Source of the DNA: Laccaria trichodermophora
Lineage: Eukaryota > Basidiomycota > Agaricomycetes > Agaricales > Hydnangiaceae
NCBI GenBank assembly: GCA_018417955.1
Contig: JACTVC010000002.1
Span: 4,030,001-4,094,000 of the forward strand
Reading direction: 5' to 3'
Length of the DNA: 64,000 bases
Part shown: one piece after another, positions 1 to 12,198 of the stretch
Layout of the letters: each line of letters starts with the position of its first letter
How positions within the stretch are numbered: the stretch's first letter is position 1
Position numbers and translations under genes: made by a program
Notes under the pieces: generated by a model
Seen by the model: the letters and a program-made list of their open reading frames with translations, nothing else
What the model was told of the DNA's origin: nothing
Database searches by the model: none

Positions 1-48
1 CCGCACACATGCTGCAACGAAGAGGATGAAGTGCGTCTCAAACATTCA

Positions 49-1366
49 TCATCTCTGTCTCACCACCTTCCTTCTTTTACCGCCAGCTTTCACCGTAGGC
101 ACGCGCGAAGACTTGGCGTCCTCTCTACCACTTGCTTGAGCCTCTGAATCTGTCGTTGAAGACGCTTCGCCAATGTCCACATCAGCTTCAGACCGCTCAT
201 TCGATCCCTTCGACTTGTTTCCAACAAATTTAAAAAAGAGTGACAACAATGAACCGATGAACCATGTTCTCGTGATAGCTGGTCGAACGGCAGTGGAGGA
301 ATCGATAAGATGCTGTTCGCCAGAGGGATCCAGCTGTGGACATACACGTCAAAAAGGGAGTAAGCCAGTAGAAACATTACTGACGAGATACACATGTGTT
401 TCATCAACGACCACATCAATCCATTTCGTTTCTACACGTCCCTCGTCATCGCGAGATTCACCCAAATTAACCTTGACCTGACATATAAGATAGGCATGAG
501 GGGAAAATGCCTGATTAATCATTGGGTCCAACCTTTCTACTTCCATTGATCGGAACCAACTTTGGACCCCAAGCAGCTGCCTTTGCCTTGGAGATGATGA
601 CCTGTATTCTTTCCAGGTCCCTCTTGTAATTGATACATTGAATTATATAGTGCAGCCCAGACGTCAAGATAGTCAAGAAAACGAATACGGACTAAATTAA
701 AAGACCATTAGCACGTAAAACTTGAAGAACAAAAAAAAATGTTTAATACCCCGAGACCAGGCCTAAAACGCGAATAATAATAGCCAGTGCCCCTCCATTT
801 GGGCACTCCATTTTTATAGAAAAAGTCATAACTAGATATATATATATATCATCTCTCAGGGAGCTATGCAAGGAACAGAAGCACATACCGCTCGCGACTC
901 TCCTTGTTCCTCAAAATCGTAGAAATGACGCCAAGGCGCGCAAAGCGCTCATGGATACCCTCGACGCCTGGGTTTTTATCCGGACTATGGCATTCGTGAA
1001 TGGTGAAGCTTTCCTGGCAAGACACCACCTACTGAAGCTGCATGCTTTTTTTCCGATAGGCCTTTGCGATCTCTGTGGTCGATGCGGTTGAAGGAACCTC
1101 CAACCACGAATAAAACGTGGTTCCCCTTCCTTCGGCGGCTTCGAGCTCAGTCACCAGATCAAAAATTTCATGGTCCTCCTGTATTTTGGGAATAAAAGAG
1201 TTCTCGTATTGGCTCATGAATTGAAAAGCCTGAGCGCTCACGTTTTCCCAACTAACCGATGAAGAGGTTAGTCTATTAAAAGCTTCAACACTTTTGGAGG
1301 TACATACGCGGTGACCGTCGTTGCCAGAACGGCTAGTAGGACAAAGAAAAAAGAAAATAGCTTCAT
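49..1366 (-). CDS. ERJ5: ER-lumenal J-domain co-chaperone, ERJ5-like
   Basis: Predicted type I ER membrane protein that recruits BiP/Kar2 through a lumenal J domain. The start at 1366 opens a signal peptide ([20 protein letters not shown]). A J domain follows with [11 protein letters not shown], the helix AYRKKSMQ and the HPDKNPG loop. The His codon of HPD is split by a 48-nt intron (985-1032). Downstream come the Erj5-type segment [23 protein letters not shown] (read across 760-835), a hydrophobic stretch ([15 protein letters not shown]) and a basic C-terminus ending KRRKVVRQR. About 330 aa in several exons. It is divergent from RRN7 with 112 bp between start codons. Family assignment rests on signal peptide + J domain + membrane segment order; individual splice sites in the C-terminal half are approximate. 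Confidence 0.85.
836..849. repeat. (AT)7 microsatellite
   Basis: A perfect run of seven AT units lies in a non-coding (intronic) segment of the ERJ5-like gene. No function is inferred; it is a likely length-polymorphic marker. Confidence 0.9.
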
Positions 1367-1478
1367 ATTGAAGCTGGCGAACGCGTCGGGGTCAGAACTG
1401 GGTCGAAAAGAAGCTCGGAATCACTATCGCTGGCAGACCTCTGTGTGGCTGTGTAACATATTTTGATCTCTCGACTTC

Positions 1479-3687
1479 ATGGCTCCCAGGCGACGCTGCC
1501 CTACATGTGGTTCAAAGCAGTGGCACAAGGAACCCTCCAGTGGTTTAATCGCGTGCAGTGAGGGACACATTCTTCAAGTAAGTAGGTATACCGCAACCTT
1601 GTTCTCAAAGATGACAACATCGGAAGAACTACAGAAATGAAACGACGGAGATGGAGGAAATGGGCCCTCATGCCATGAAAAAAAGAGCGCTCAAAAGCGG
1701 GCGGAGAAAAAGGCAATCAAAGAGCAACGCTGACCCGAAACGTCATTATTTTTGTTCGTGCCATACGCAGAGGTTTAATTTACCTTGGCCCCCTAGTTTA
1801 CCATGGAGCACGAGGCCGATATCATTTCTTTCTGTGTCAGCAACTATTATTGCGAAAGCAGATAGTCGCACTGACTCGACTGTGGAAGCTTCCTCCGGAG
1901 TATGAGGCACGACGCAACTGTTTGGAAACATCATTGTATTGACCATGCTTATCATCTAGGTGGTTTGCCGGGATATTTGGGCTCTGCACCTCAGTTTACT
2001 TCCGGATCCTCCGCCGCCAGAACCTTACATATTTGCGCAGGCGAATAGGGAAGGTGCTGAAGACGACGTTGAGGAGACGACGATAACAAACTTGCCTGAA
2101 CTGAAGCCAGAATCGGAAGGTCTACCTGGAGAGAAGCTTGACCAAATTGCGGACGACCAGGATTCCGAAAAGGATGATGATTCTGACATGGAAGACCTAA
2201 TGCGAGAAAACTCTGAACTTTCTTCGTCGGAGGATTCGGGACAAGAAAATCAATTGCGCCAAACGAAGGAAACCGGGAAAAATAAAGCTAGGCATGCCTA
2301 TGAAGGGCCTGCAAGTACAATCGCCGTGCTGGTTGTGGCTTCCTGGATTCTCCGAATCCCAGTTTTATACCGCGACTTTCTGAAGTGAGCGGATTTCGGA
2401 CTTGAAGTTTTGCCTCGTAACTCACCTGGCGGTCAAGAGTTATCGAGTCTTACGAATTGCCGTACCTGGACCCCGTCCGGTTTTTACCTTTGAACATGAC
2501 ATCTCATCTCACCAAACATCATGTACAAGCCCTATCTCCCTTTGCAAGTGCATTCTTCCATCGCATATTTGTTTCTGTCTAAAGATCTACCCGTCAGCAC
2601 GCCCCGAAAGCTGTTTATATTCATCGCCTCGCGTCACGGCTTTGCAAACATTTGCATTTATCTTATGGGCTGTTCACGCCTGAGGCAAACGCTGGATCTA
2701 TCCTGTGGCGTGTTGTCAAAGCCATGGGCGGTACTCGTGCGTTCCACACATACGGTTGGGCGTCGTCTCTTCTAATTGGACATAGCCACTCTATACGTTC
2801 TGACGAAACGGCTGGCGAGCATCCTGTCAATACCCCTGACACTCCATTCCTCGCTGGCGGCCGGATTGCCACGCATGAAAAAACACGATCCGCTTCATCA
2901 TCAGTTTGACAACATACCCCCCGAGGTGGGTTTGATGGCTGCCTGCATTGTGGTTCTTAAAATGGTGTACGGCTTGGATGGAAGACCGAGGTAGTTTTAT
3001 AACCTATGGGTCTGACACGTTGCTCTAACTTGTTACATATGTTGTTTGATATAGATCTCCGAAGGATGAGGAGGATCCAGCTTGCGCACTCCCTTGCGTT
3101 GACGAATATTTGAGGGTTTTACGTGAAATGGATATTGCAGAAGCCAAGTCCAAGGGAAATTTGTTTGATACACGGAATGCAATGTAGGTAACAACATTGA
3201 AGATGAGTGACATGAACCTCATGTATCTGGACAGGCAAATCGGCGAATTGAGCGAAGCGATGCTAGATGACTACCTTTTATTTTGTGAAAAAGCACTGTT
3301 GGTACCTGGCGGTATTGGATCTAACTTCAATTATACAGATGCCGATGCTGATAATTAACAGAGGATGACGACAGGACATTGCGTGATTACTTTCCTTTGA
3401 AGGAAGGTCATGGGGGCCAAATGATGATGGAAGCTGGATATGACCGAACACGAGGAGCCCTTAACGCGGCTGTGGCGGTGGATGAGGACTTTGAGGTTTT
3501 GCGGCCCGGAGAAGAACATGCGGTATGGAATTCGCGAGATGTGTTGGGGACGTTGCCAGAAGAATACAGGATTGTACTGGATCGTGGAGCGAGATGGGTT
3601 GGTGTTGAAGCGGAATATTTAGGTGGAGTGATTGAGCAACATGAGCGAGGAGTTGCAAGGTGGTGGAAGAGAATGATGATGATATAA
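1479..3687 (+). CDS. RRN7: RNA polymerase I transcription factor, RRN7/TAF1B-like
   Basis: TFIIB-like subunit of the Pol I core factor, acting at the rDNA promoter in the nucleolus. The first exon encodes a zinc ribbon right after the start: RRCPTCGSKQWHKEPSSG, then IACSEGH, with CX2C and C/H ligands typical of the Rrn7 family. Later exons give the cyclin-fold region (LLLRKQIVALTRLWKLPPEYE) and an acidic insert around 2060-2260 rich in D/E/S. The last exon ends WWKRMMMI. About 600 aa, multiple introns. The ATG at 1479 is the first in frame before the zinc ribbon and lies 112 bp from the divergent ERJ5 start. Zinc ribbon identity is strong; interior exon borders are not all resolved. Confidence 0.85.
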
Positions 3688-3957
3688 TATAACACGTGAC
3701 CTGAACCTCCTTTTTCCTTGTGTCCGAGTTACTGTCTGGCAGTGTCCGTCAAGTTACCAGGTCCTTGACTCTCGAGTTATCATCGCTCGAGCCCTTTTCT
3801 GACCTCGTTTCTCTCTTCTTTCCGTCTCTTTTAATTCAAAGTCTTGTTCGCCTCCACTGTCATCGCTCGTGCGTACATCGACAACTTTTCAGTTCTCATT
3901 GACCTTGCTTGTCTTTATTACAGTCTTGTTTTCATGTTCATTTGAGGCCTTCTTACA

Positions 3958-6447
3958 ATGCGTCGCTTCGCCTCCGTATTTGTTTCAAAACGCGAAAAGT
4001 CCGACCCCCCCGTACAGGAGAATACCAATCAGATCTTCTCCTCTCGGAGTCCCTCTTCTGTCTTTTCCACACCACCCCTCAGCACAGCGAGTGATCCTCC
4101 TCACTCATCTGCCTCTTCTAGTGGGTCCACTACAGCCAGTATCCAGACACCAGACGACGATGCCCATCTTGTCTTTCCTTCTACTTCTGTGAAATCTTCC
4201 TGGAAATCTTGGATAGGGGGGAAACGGTCTTCAGTTTCGAGACATGCCGATAGGAAGGGAAAGGAGCGAAATAGGGATTTGCCTCAATGGAAGCCTTCGA
4301 TCACTCCAGTTGCCGCCGTTGGGCAACCGTGCGACAAAGCGCATCGCTGCGGCTGACGAGAGTCTCATACCGTCAGCATCAGATTCAATTTCTTTTCCTG
4401 AACAAGTCCCTGTCACCCATCGAGCGCCTCCATCTCCGGCGTTGGCACGCAAGAATCTTGTCGTCTTGACCAAAAATAGTCTTGCCCCACCACTGCCAAT
4501 CCCTCCTTTTGTCCAGCACTCCCTTGGGCCCATCTATCCTCGCTCATCCAATCAGCCTAGAGTCCTTCCCCGACGGCTACCGATGATTGCTGTCATGATG
4601 AAGAAACGGCTTCTCACACGTTTGGAGGACTCTTCCTTCATCCTTCCATCAGAGGAATCATTTCTCCATTATTTCAATTCTCGCCCGACTTCGTCCGAAG
4701 TTTCCGTTCAGAAAACTTTGACATTCGACACCTCGTATCCTGAAAGAACGACAAGAATATTTCGCTCAAGCCCCGGCCTCCGTCGATGGATATCCCGCCC
4801 ATGCTTCGAAGATCGATTTGTTGTTTTTGTACCCGAAAATGATGACGTCAGGTGTCGAGCAATTTCAGGATCTTCTTTGGCCATTGCGGCTCTCGAGTAT
4901 TCCGAGTACTTGGATGTGCTAGTTGATCCAGATTTCGATCAGGCTCCCCGACAAGAAACACAATCAGATGCGCCATGGTCGCCGCCTGCTGAACTGTCTC
5001 CACCAGCCTCTGTTTCGGATTCACCACTTCCCACTGGTATGTGAACTGCCGCTGATCTGAATTATGTCCGTTAATTTGGACCGCAGCGCCCACTCACACA
5101 CGCAACTCTTACATAGCTACTCCTTCACCTCTGCGTAACGAGCATAACCCCCCCGTAGCGACCAAAGAATTGGTTCCTTCCGAGGAAACTGTGCAACCGA
5201 AAGGAAAAACTCCGTCAATTTCCGCTTCCACTGTCAAACGAGTGGTCAGGTTTGTAGAAGACGACAGTGATGACGGAATTCCACTTCATATTGTACGCAT
5301 GAAGAAAAAACAGGAAGGGAAAGCCAAGTTCCTGCGCAAAGAGCAACTCAAACGAGCGCGGGAAGAGGAGGCGGAAAGACGTCGGTTGGAAGAGGAAGCA
5401 TTAGAGAGAGAACGGCTGCGACTTGCAAAAGAGAGGGAAAAAAGGGAAAGGGAGCGGCGGCTGTTTGCAGAAGAGGTGGCTGCTAGTCGCATGAGAAGAG
5501 AGTTTCAAAGAGCTGGAGGCTTATCATCCCAGTCCAACAGCTCCAGCAGTTTATTGGTTCCCTCGCCTTCTTCTACTTCCAGAAAAGACTCGGAACGTAA
5601 TAGGCCGCGGGACTCGGGAAGTTACTCCTCAAAGTCCACATATGACGCACACCCGCGGAGAGAGGCTTCGGATCCTGGCTTCATCACTATCTCGACCTCG
5701 AGGAATCAAAATATGTATGACTCCTCCTCAGGGAGCTCGCAGCCAGGGCACTCACCTGCATCTTTGAGCGGTCACAGACCTCGGTCGCGTCCGCCCTCAA
5801 CTTATTCCGCACACACGCAGTCATCCTCGGATGAGGCCCGACATAGTGGAGGAAGCAGACGGAATTCAGTGGTGGCGGTGGCACCAGGAAGTTCCTCCAG
5901 AGCTTATCAGGTGTGGTCGGGGAGTAGCCAAAGCATACCTCCTGTTCCTCCAGTCCCCGACTATGTCAACGACATGCCGCTTCTGCCTCCTGCAGCACCC
6001 TTCATGAAACACAGTTACTCGCGCCAGCCTGGGTCCCCAGCTCCCTCCGACTCGTCAAAATCGAGACGCGGAACATCAAACTCTAGCGCACAACGCGCAA
6101 GCCAATTACCACGTCGCCAATCAGCATCATCTGCTCAGTCTGACCACCAATCTTTTGCCTCAACCCCTTCATCGCCTCGCCGATCATCACAAAGCAAACA
6201 TGGAGAATCTCGGCCACCTGACACACCTTCGAGCCGACCACAGCCAACGCCCTCATTTTCATATCCTCAGTTACCCCAGTACATTCAGCCACTCAATCCT
6301 TGGACGGCGCTACCCTCACGGACTGGGCAATTGCCCACGATGATGCCTATGTCTCCATTGACACGTGTCGGTGCTCAAGTGATGTCGCAGGGAAGAGGGA
6401 ATGGGATGGTGGATGCTCATGGCCGGAGGCATACCCTCATCTCTTGA
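3958..6447 (+). CDS. Uncharacterised Ser/Pro-rich protein with charged coiled coil
   Basis: No family recognised. The N-terminal part (from MRRFASVFVSKREK) is Ser/Thr/Pro-rich and carries SWKSWIGGKR. The middle has a segment SPGLRRWISRPCFEDRFVVF that looks globular. After an intron near 5042-5117, a K/E/R-rich coiled coil spans about 5290-5510 (RKEQLKRAREEEAERRRLE). The remainder is Ser/Pro/Gln-rich and disordered to the stop after RRHTLIS. The reading frame changes between 4217 and 4362 without a convincing consensus intron: upstream reads frame 1 through TPVAAVG, downstream frame 2 from NRATKRIAAAD. A 34-nt GT-AG excision (4329-4362) would restore frame but is shorter than every other intron seen here. 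It could be one gene with an indel, or an unusual intron. Confidence 0.55.
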
Positions 6448-7004
6448 AATTATCAACGGAATTTGGAAGCCGCATCAATAATACATTCATATCACCCCTT
6501 CATGTTGCAGGGAAGTCCCGATGGCCACTTTTTTTAAAGGCAAACATTCAGCATCATTTTTATGCGCTGACCACGCCCACCAGGCTCACACAACCACACT
6601 CGTTTGCTGATGACCCTACCCCTACCACATCTACAAGCATTGCTGCTGCTTTGGCATAGTCCTGCTTGTTCAGTTTTACTTTACCACCCACTTCAATCGA
6701 CTTTTTGAGGACCTTCATTACGTACTATAGCTATATTTCTTTCCTTTCCCATATATTCATATATCCGGTGTCGTCACATTGCATGCATATATATGGTTCG
6801 TGGACATCTTCATGAAGTTGCATCTTGTGAGGCCTTGTATCAAGCAACCGTCGTCAAACAAGACGAATTGACCACATTCATGTACGTGGGTACGCGAGAC
6901 TATAGGTACCTTGTCCTGCTATTGCTTACGACCCAGCTGCCCAGGGAGAACACAGCAGACGGTCATTGACATTGACAATTGTCCACACGTCGCATGCATT
7001 CCAT
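6448..7004. other. Convergent intergenic region
   Basis: Between the stop codons of two convergent genes. AT-rich with ATATAT stretches around 6735-6795, consistent with 3' UTRs and termination regions. Short open frames here have no recognisable protein features. I see nothing else. Confidence 0.6.
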
Positions 7005-7472
7005 TCACAAATATACTCCCTGACCTTGATCTGTTGGGTTCGAAATCACCTCCTGATTGCCAATGTCGACGTCTTGGACTGGCAGATCATAATGGCTACC
7101 AGCGAGAATCCCCTTCTTCGCCAGTGCCATTCTCAAAATTGAGATGCGCTCTTCCTGTGACCCACTGTTTTGTTGGAGAATCAATTTACTTACTACGTGA
7201 GGCAGGCTGACGGCGTACGTACATAACGACTTTGTTTTCCTCGAGAGCCAGCGAAATTTCATCGTCTATGGCATCCAGGTTGGAAGAAAGAATTTTTTGC
7301 GTCTCTCGAAGATGCTTGAGGGAGTTTTGGAGCCTAGCTATCTCTGGTGGCTTCTCGAATCTTGTGACAATAAAAGCGAGAAGAAAGTCCAACCTTCAGA
7401 TATGATAGCAACATCCAATGCGCTTGCTTCTTGGAGAGTGAAAGGCTGGCTGAACTTGGGCTTATACTCCAT
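7005..7472 (-). CDS. Small coiled-coil protein of unknown function
   Basis: Three exons resolve cleanly. Exon 1 starts at 7472 with MEYKPKFSQPFTLQEASALD. A 50-nt intron (GTTGGA...CCACCAG) joins it to EEIARLQNSLKHLRETQKIL. A second intron (GTACGT...ACAG) joins LALEENKVVI to GSQEERISILRMALAKKG. The product is about 115 aa, almost entirely helical with heptad-like Leu/Ile spacing, and ends QGQGVYL. I do not recognise the family with certainty; the size and central coiled coil resemble small chaperone or tethering subunits. Same strand as the nucleotidase gene upstream, 149 bp away. Confidence 0.65.
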
Positions 7473-7621
7473 GTCATGAATCGTCTACGTTAGTAAGGTG
7501 GGTTGAAGCTGTGGAAAAAGATGGTGAAATCAAAAACCATTCAATTCTACACTAGTATACATCTGGTATACATCACTTCTAGGTGGCAAAGGATATATGT
7601 TAAAGATCCAGTCGCAGCAGC

Positions 7622-8638
7622 TCAAGAAGGTTTTGAAAAGATTTCTGGCCAAACATTTCTCAGCTCTTCCAACGATGCGATGTCAATGACATCGTTGTCG
7701 ACTGCCCCAGGTTCCCTCTCGTTGTCGATCTGTTTGATCTTTCCGCCCTCCATGCCTTCCAACCCCTTCTCGCAAAAATGGACACATTTCGCCCATCCTT
7801 CAGCTCGTGCAGAATCGATATTGCTTCGATTGTCATCAACAAAGTAACACTTCGACGGGTCCGATATGCCAACTCGCCTCATTGCCTGAAGATTGTCGCG
7901 TCGATGCGAAGCCACGATATGGGTGGAATAGACGTACCATTTGATAATACTCGGGTTCCGGTTTACAAACGAAGTCTTTCACTCGATAGTCACAGTAGAC
8001 GATGCCTTCCACCAGGTCATCCAGTTTGAGGATGCGAAGGACACGTTCCGCATGCTAACAAAATTGAATAAGTTGCAAGGGAGGGTACAGTAGCAGTCGA
8101 CCAACTGGACGAAAGGCATTTGTCAGAGCCCAAACACGAGCTTTCGTTCGATCAATGTCCTCGAATAGTTTACGGAGCGTAGGGTCATATTTGATCATCT
8201 CTTCGAGTGGAAGCGATCCATCGCATTTGCGATCAAAGTCCAGGGGATCTAGTAATATAGGAATGAGAATAGTGATTTCCTCCGCCTGACGATCTTACGT
8301 TACCGACGTCATGGTGCCGAGTCAAGCCACGGAGAGCAAGACCATACAGAGTGTAATACCTAAGGTGGAGTTCGGATGCCTCGTCATGGTCGAGTCCCAG
8401 GCTGACGAAATAGGCTTGATGTTGTCGAGCTGGTCAGAAATCGAGGGAGAGCAATGCCGCGTAGAGTCTGACCATGAATTCGAGTGCCCATCGCCTGGGA
8501 GATCTTTGCACTGGCTGAATAGAGGGTGTTGTCGATGTCGAACCAAACGACGACACGGTCGTCTTGAAACTGAGGATCGTTGCTTGGTGACGACTGAGGA
8601 TCGTTGGACGCCGTTGAATGATTATCCTGCGGGGGCAT
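7622..8638 (-). CDS. SDT1: HAD-family pyrimidine 5'-nucleotidase, SDT1-like
   Basis: Cytosolic HAD phosphatase that dephosphorylates pyrimidine nucleoside monophosphates (family knowledge: yeast Sdt1/Phm8). Visible motifs: motif I FDIDNTLY with the nucleophile and acid aspartates, motif II VWALTNAFRPHAERVL, a Lys region VKDFVCKPEPEYY, and motif IV CYFVDDNRSNIDSA. An intron after TRIH joins AYFVSLGLDHDEASELHLRY, the cap-domain region. The start at 8638 (MPPQDNHSTASN) precedes a short polar N-terminus before the Rossmann fold. About 260-280 aa in several exons. Divergent from the eL6 gene (206 bp between starts). Confidence 0.88.
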
Positions 8639-8790
8639 GTTATGATAACGACGAGATTTTGTTTTATTATCTTATCAAATCTTATCTTTCGGCAATAGCC
8701 GTAGGTACTATGTAGCTTCAAGCCACCCATTTCGTCTAATTCTAGACTTGCAACAAGATTACCGGCATCGGCCTCGACGACCTCAAGAAA

Positions 8791-8843
8791 AGGTGTGTAC
8801 AGCTTGCTCGTTGCATGGCGGTCTCTAATTCATGTCTTTTCAG
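8791..8843 (+). other. Putative 5' UTR intron of RPL6
   Basis: The sequence AAAAG|GTGTGTACAG opens and a pyrimidine-rich CATGTCTTTTCAG closes a segment ending one base upstream of the eL6 start codon. Leader introns are common in fungal ribosomal protein genes. Inferred from splice signals only. Confidence 0.6.
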
Positions 8844-8844
8844 A

Positions 8845-9611
8845 ATGGCCAGAAGCAAAGAACTCGTCCCCGGCATCGGTCGCCTCTCCCGTTCTCAGGT
8901 CGCCGCTAAACGTGGTCTCTACAAGGGACTCAAAAAATCAGAAAACCCCGCAACCGAAGCCCCTGCCGCTCATGTCGAAAAGTCTGTTGGAGGTGACAAA
9001 AACAGCGGCAAACGTCTTGTCCCTACAGTAAAAGCACCTCGTTACTATCCAGCTGAGGACGTCCGCCAACCCAAGAAGAGCCGTAAATCTCCCAAACCCG
9101 CCTCCCTTCGCTCTTCCATTACTCCCGGAACCATCCTGATTTTGTTGGCGGGCCGTTACAGGGGGAAGAGGGTGGTGTTCCTGAAGCAGCTGGAGAGCGG
9201 GCTGCTACTTGTGACCGGACCCTTCAAGATTAACGGTGTTCCCCTGCGACGCGTTAACCAGGCCTACGTTATTGCCACTTCAACCAAGGTCGATCTTACC
9301 GAGGTCAAGGTGTGAATTATCTGGCTTTTTCGTGAAATAAGCCTGATATGCTGTCCAAGGTTGAGGAAAAGATCAACGACGCCTACTTTACCAAAGCCGT
9401 CGTGAAGGGCTCGCGCTCAGCAGAGGAGGAGTTTTTCGATGAGGGCAAGCCTAAAGCTAAGGAGCCCCTTCCGGCAACGAGAACCGCAGAGCAGAAGGAG
9501 GTAGACAAGGCGTTGATCAGTGCGATCAAGAAGACCGAGAACCTCGCTAAATACCTCAAAGCCAGCTGGGGTCTTTCGAAGGGTCAATTCGCTCATCAGC
9601 TTGTGTTCTAA
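8845..9611 (+). CDS. RPL6: 60S ribosomal protein eL6
   Basis: Large-subunit ribosomal protein eL6. Two coding exons, 8845-9309 and 9360-9611, separated by a 50-nt intron, give a 238-aa protein. N-terminus [18 protein letters not shown]; core [20 protein letters not shown], then [17 protein letters not shown] and [16 protein letters not shown] are diagnostic KOW-like eL6 segments. The C-terminus is a basic helical tail ending FAHQLVF. An apparent 5' UTR intron (donor GTGTGT near 8791, acceptor TTTTCAG at 8843) ends one base before the ATG. Basic composition and family-typical length for fungi. Confidence 0.95.
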
Positions 9612-9781
9612 ATGAGAAGTTGAGGGGCAGCATAGGGTGTGCACGGCTATGGATACATATATGTTATGCTACATGAGATATACGCCATTTTTTTCGCGCA
9701 ATTGGTGGGCAACAATTGTATCGGAAATTGACGGCCAGATCTTGGCAATAAATTTCTATGTGAGAAAGTTACTCATTGGTC

Positions 9782-10932
9782 ATGCTTGCTCTTCGACATG
9801 TCCCTCGACGGCCACGCCCCTTGACTTTCTTCAAACCGCCATGCTCTCCTCGTCACGGCTTACCGTCTAACAGGCGTTTTTTTATTCAAAGTCTGTGCAA
9901 TGGCTTCCTCGATTTGGCGATAGCTTTGCCTGTTCCCCCACCACTACCGCCATATTCCACAACAATCATACTGGTGACCTTGTTCACGCGTTTTGCGCTT
10001 CTGCCCATTTCAATATGGGTACGTGTTCTTGATTTGGTGAATAGAACACGCTTTTGACTCAGCTTTCCGTAGGGAAAGAATCAATCCCGAAAAATCCAAG
10101 AGGTGGTAATGCCAGAGGTTGGCAGAATGAAGCCCATCGTCGCAAAGGAAGTCTTCGAAGAGATGAAAAGAACAGGCGTTAGGGGGGATAAGGAATATCT
10201 CAAGCAATACCATGCGAGGAGATGCGAGGCAGATGTGGGTCCTTCACCAAACCGTGTTGACCCGATCTGTGACGCCTTTCTTGCAGTTGACTGCATTGCG
10301 AAAGAAACTCCTCCAGGAACATAAATGTGGACCCCTGAGGACAATGATACTTCCGCCATTGTCCCAGCTTCCTGTGTTTATAGGCTTTACCATCGTTCTC
10401 AGCAGGCTGTCGCAAGACCCGACACCTTTCGATTCGGAATCCTTCTTGACTTTGACCACTCTGGCGCATCCAGATCCAACCATGACCCTTCCCATCGTCT
10501 TGGGTCTTATTACCATGGCGAATGTGGAATCCAACAACTGGCTGATGAATGCAGCCGAACGTGCGAAACTCCGCAGACTTGAGCAGGAAAAAGCGAAGAG
10601 GATTACGGAGAAAGGCTCAAGAAGCATTGAACTAGGAAAGGTCGTCAAAACTGCGCTTAGAGGACTCTCTGTTCTCCGCATAATCGTTGCTTCTGTTACG
10701 CCTGGCGTGGGTTTTTGTTTTTTTACATTGAACTGGCACTTATGTTAGTGTATAGAGCATTGCCCTTTACTGGGTGACATCTGCAACTTTCGGGCTGATT
10801 CAAACATATGTTATGGACTGGATGGATATCCGGCGAAAACGACTGCTAACATTGTCAGTTCCGGTGTCAAACCAGCATAACGAAGAGGACAGGGTGAAGC
10901 AACAGCAACAGCCAGCCCGGAAGCGTTCATAA
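9782..10932 (+). CDS. COX18: Mitochondrial inner-membrane insertase, COX18/OXA1 family
   Basis: YidC/Oxa1-type insertase; the COX18 branch exports the C-terminal domain of Cox2. The N-terminus from the ATG at 9782 (MLALRHVPRRPRPLTFFK) is Arg-rich and suits a mitochondrial presequence. Membrane segments are visible in YSTTIILVTLFTRFALLPIS, LSQLPVFIGFTIVLSRLS, TMTLPIVLGLITMANVESN, VLRIIVASVTPG and SIALYWVTSATFGLIQTYV. The loop between the first two has the Oxa1-like MPEVGRMKPIV and EYLKQYHAR. An intron near 10706-10757 joins SVTPG to SIALYW. The C-terminus is basic/Gln-rich, ending KQQQQPARKRS. About 330 aa. COX18 rather than OXA1 is inferred from the short matrix tail. Confidence 0.85.
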
Positions 10933-11357
10933 GTGTCGCAAGGTCACGTATGTGAGCCATCATTTCATCTTGTGCTGGAATGAAAAAAAAAGTGGTTGCG
11001 AGGGACCCCTTCTTAGGAACTGGTGGATGCCCGGTGAACCTTCCTTGATCTAATATGACCCTACAACGTATGATTGTCGTTGACTCGGACTGAATGCCAC
11101 CCTTCCAGATTCTTACTGCTATGGCACCTCTCGCCTTGACGGGATTTTTGAAATGGCCAAGTCTCCAACCATGGACAATCGAGCACTTGTGCGACGAATA
11201 ATTTTTTGCGGTTACAATACAAGTCGCAACTTTCGATTTTTCAATCTCTCTAAATAGGGTTGTCAATACATACTGTAATAATAATCAAATACAGAAGACG
11301 AGGATTTGAATGCGGGTATATGAGGTGATACAACAGGATGTCCAGAGAATAGGGATG
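10933..11357. other. Convergent intergenic region
   Basis: Lies between the stop codons of COX18 and CENP-A. An antisense open frame spans most of it but shows no domain, biased composition or splice structure, so I treat it as non-coding 3' UTR sequence. Confidence 0.6.
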
Positions 11358-12035
<678 letters not shown>

Positions 12036-12198
12036 TCTAAGAAGAATTGAAGAACGCGCAGAGGATGCGCAAACAACAACGCGCAAGATGAACGCGGGTG
12101 GTTCAGTTTTGCCCGTAAAAGGAAATTATTTGGATCGTGATGCACGCGACTTGATAAGGCCAAGTACTTACTTATGTAATCAGTACTTACCACTTCCC

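Noticed and set aside
3408..3695. 95-codon minus-strand frame under RRN7
   Set aside because: Antisense shadow of the RRN7 last exon.
10244..10681. 145-codon minus-strand frame inside COX18
   Set aside because: Wholly antisense to clear COX18 membrane segments; shadow of that coding sequence.
10811..11266. 151-codon minus-strand open frame between COX18 and CENP-A
   Set aside because: It overlaps the end of COX18 antisense, shows no domain or splice pattern, and fits chance openness in a 3' UTR.
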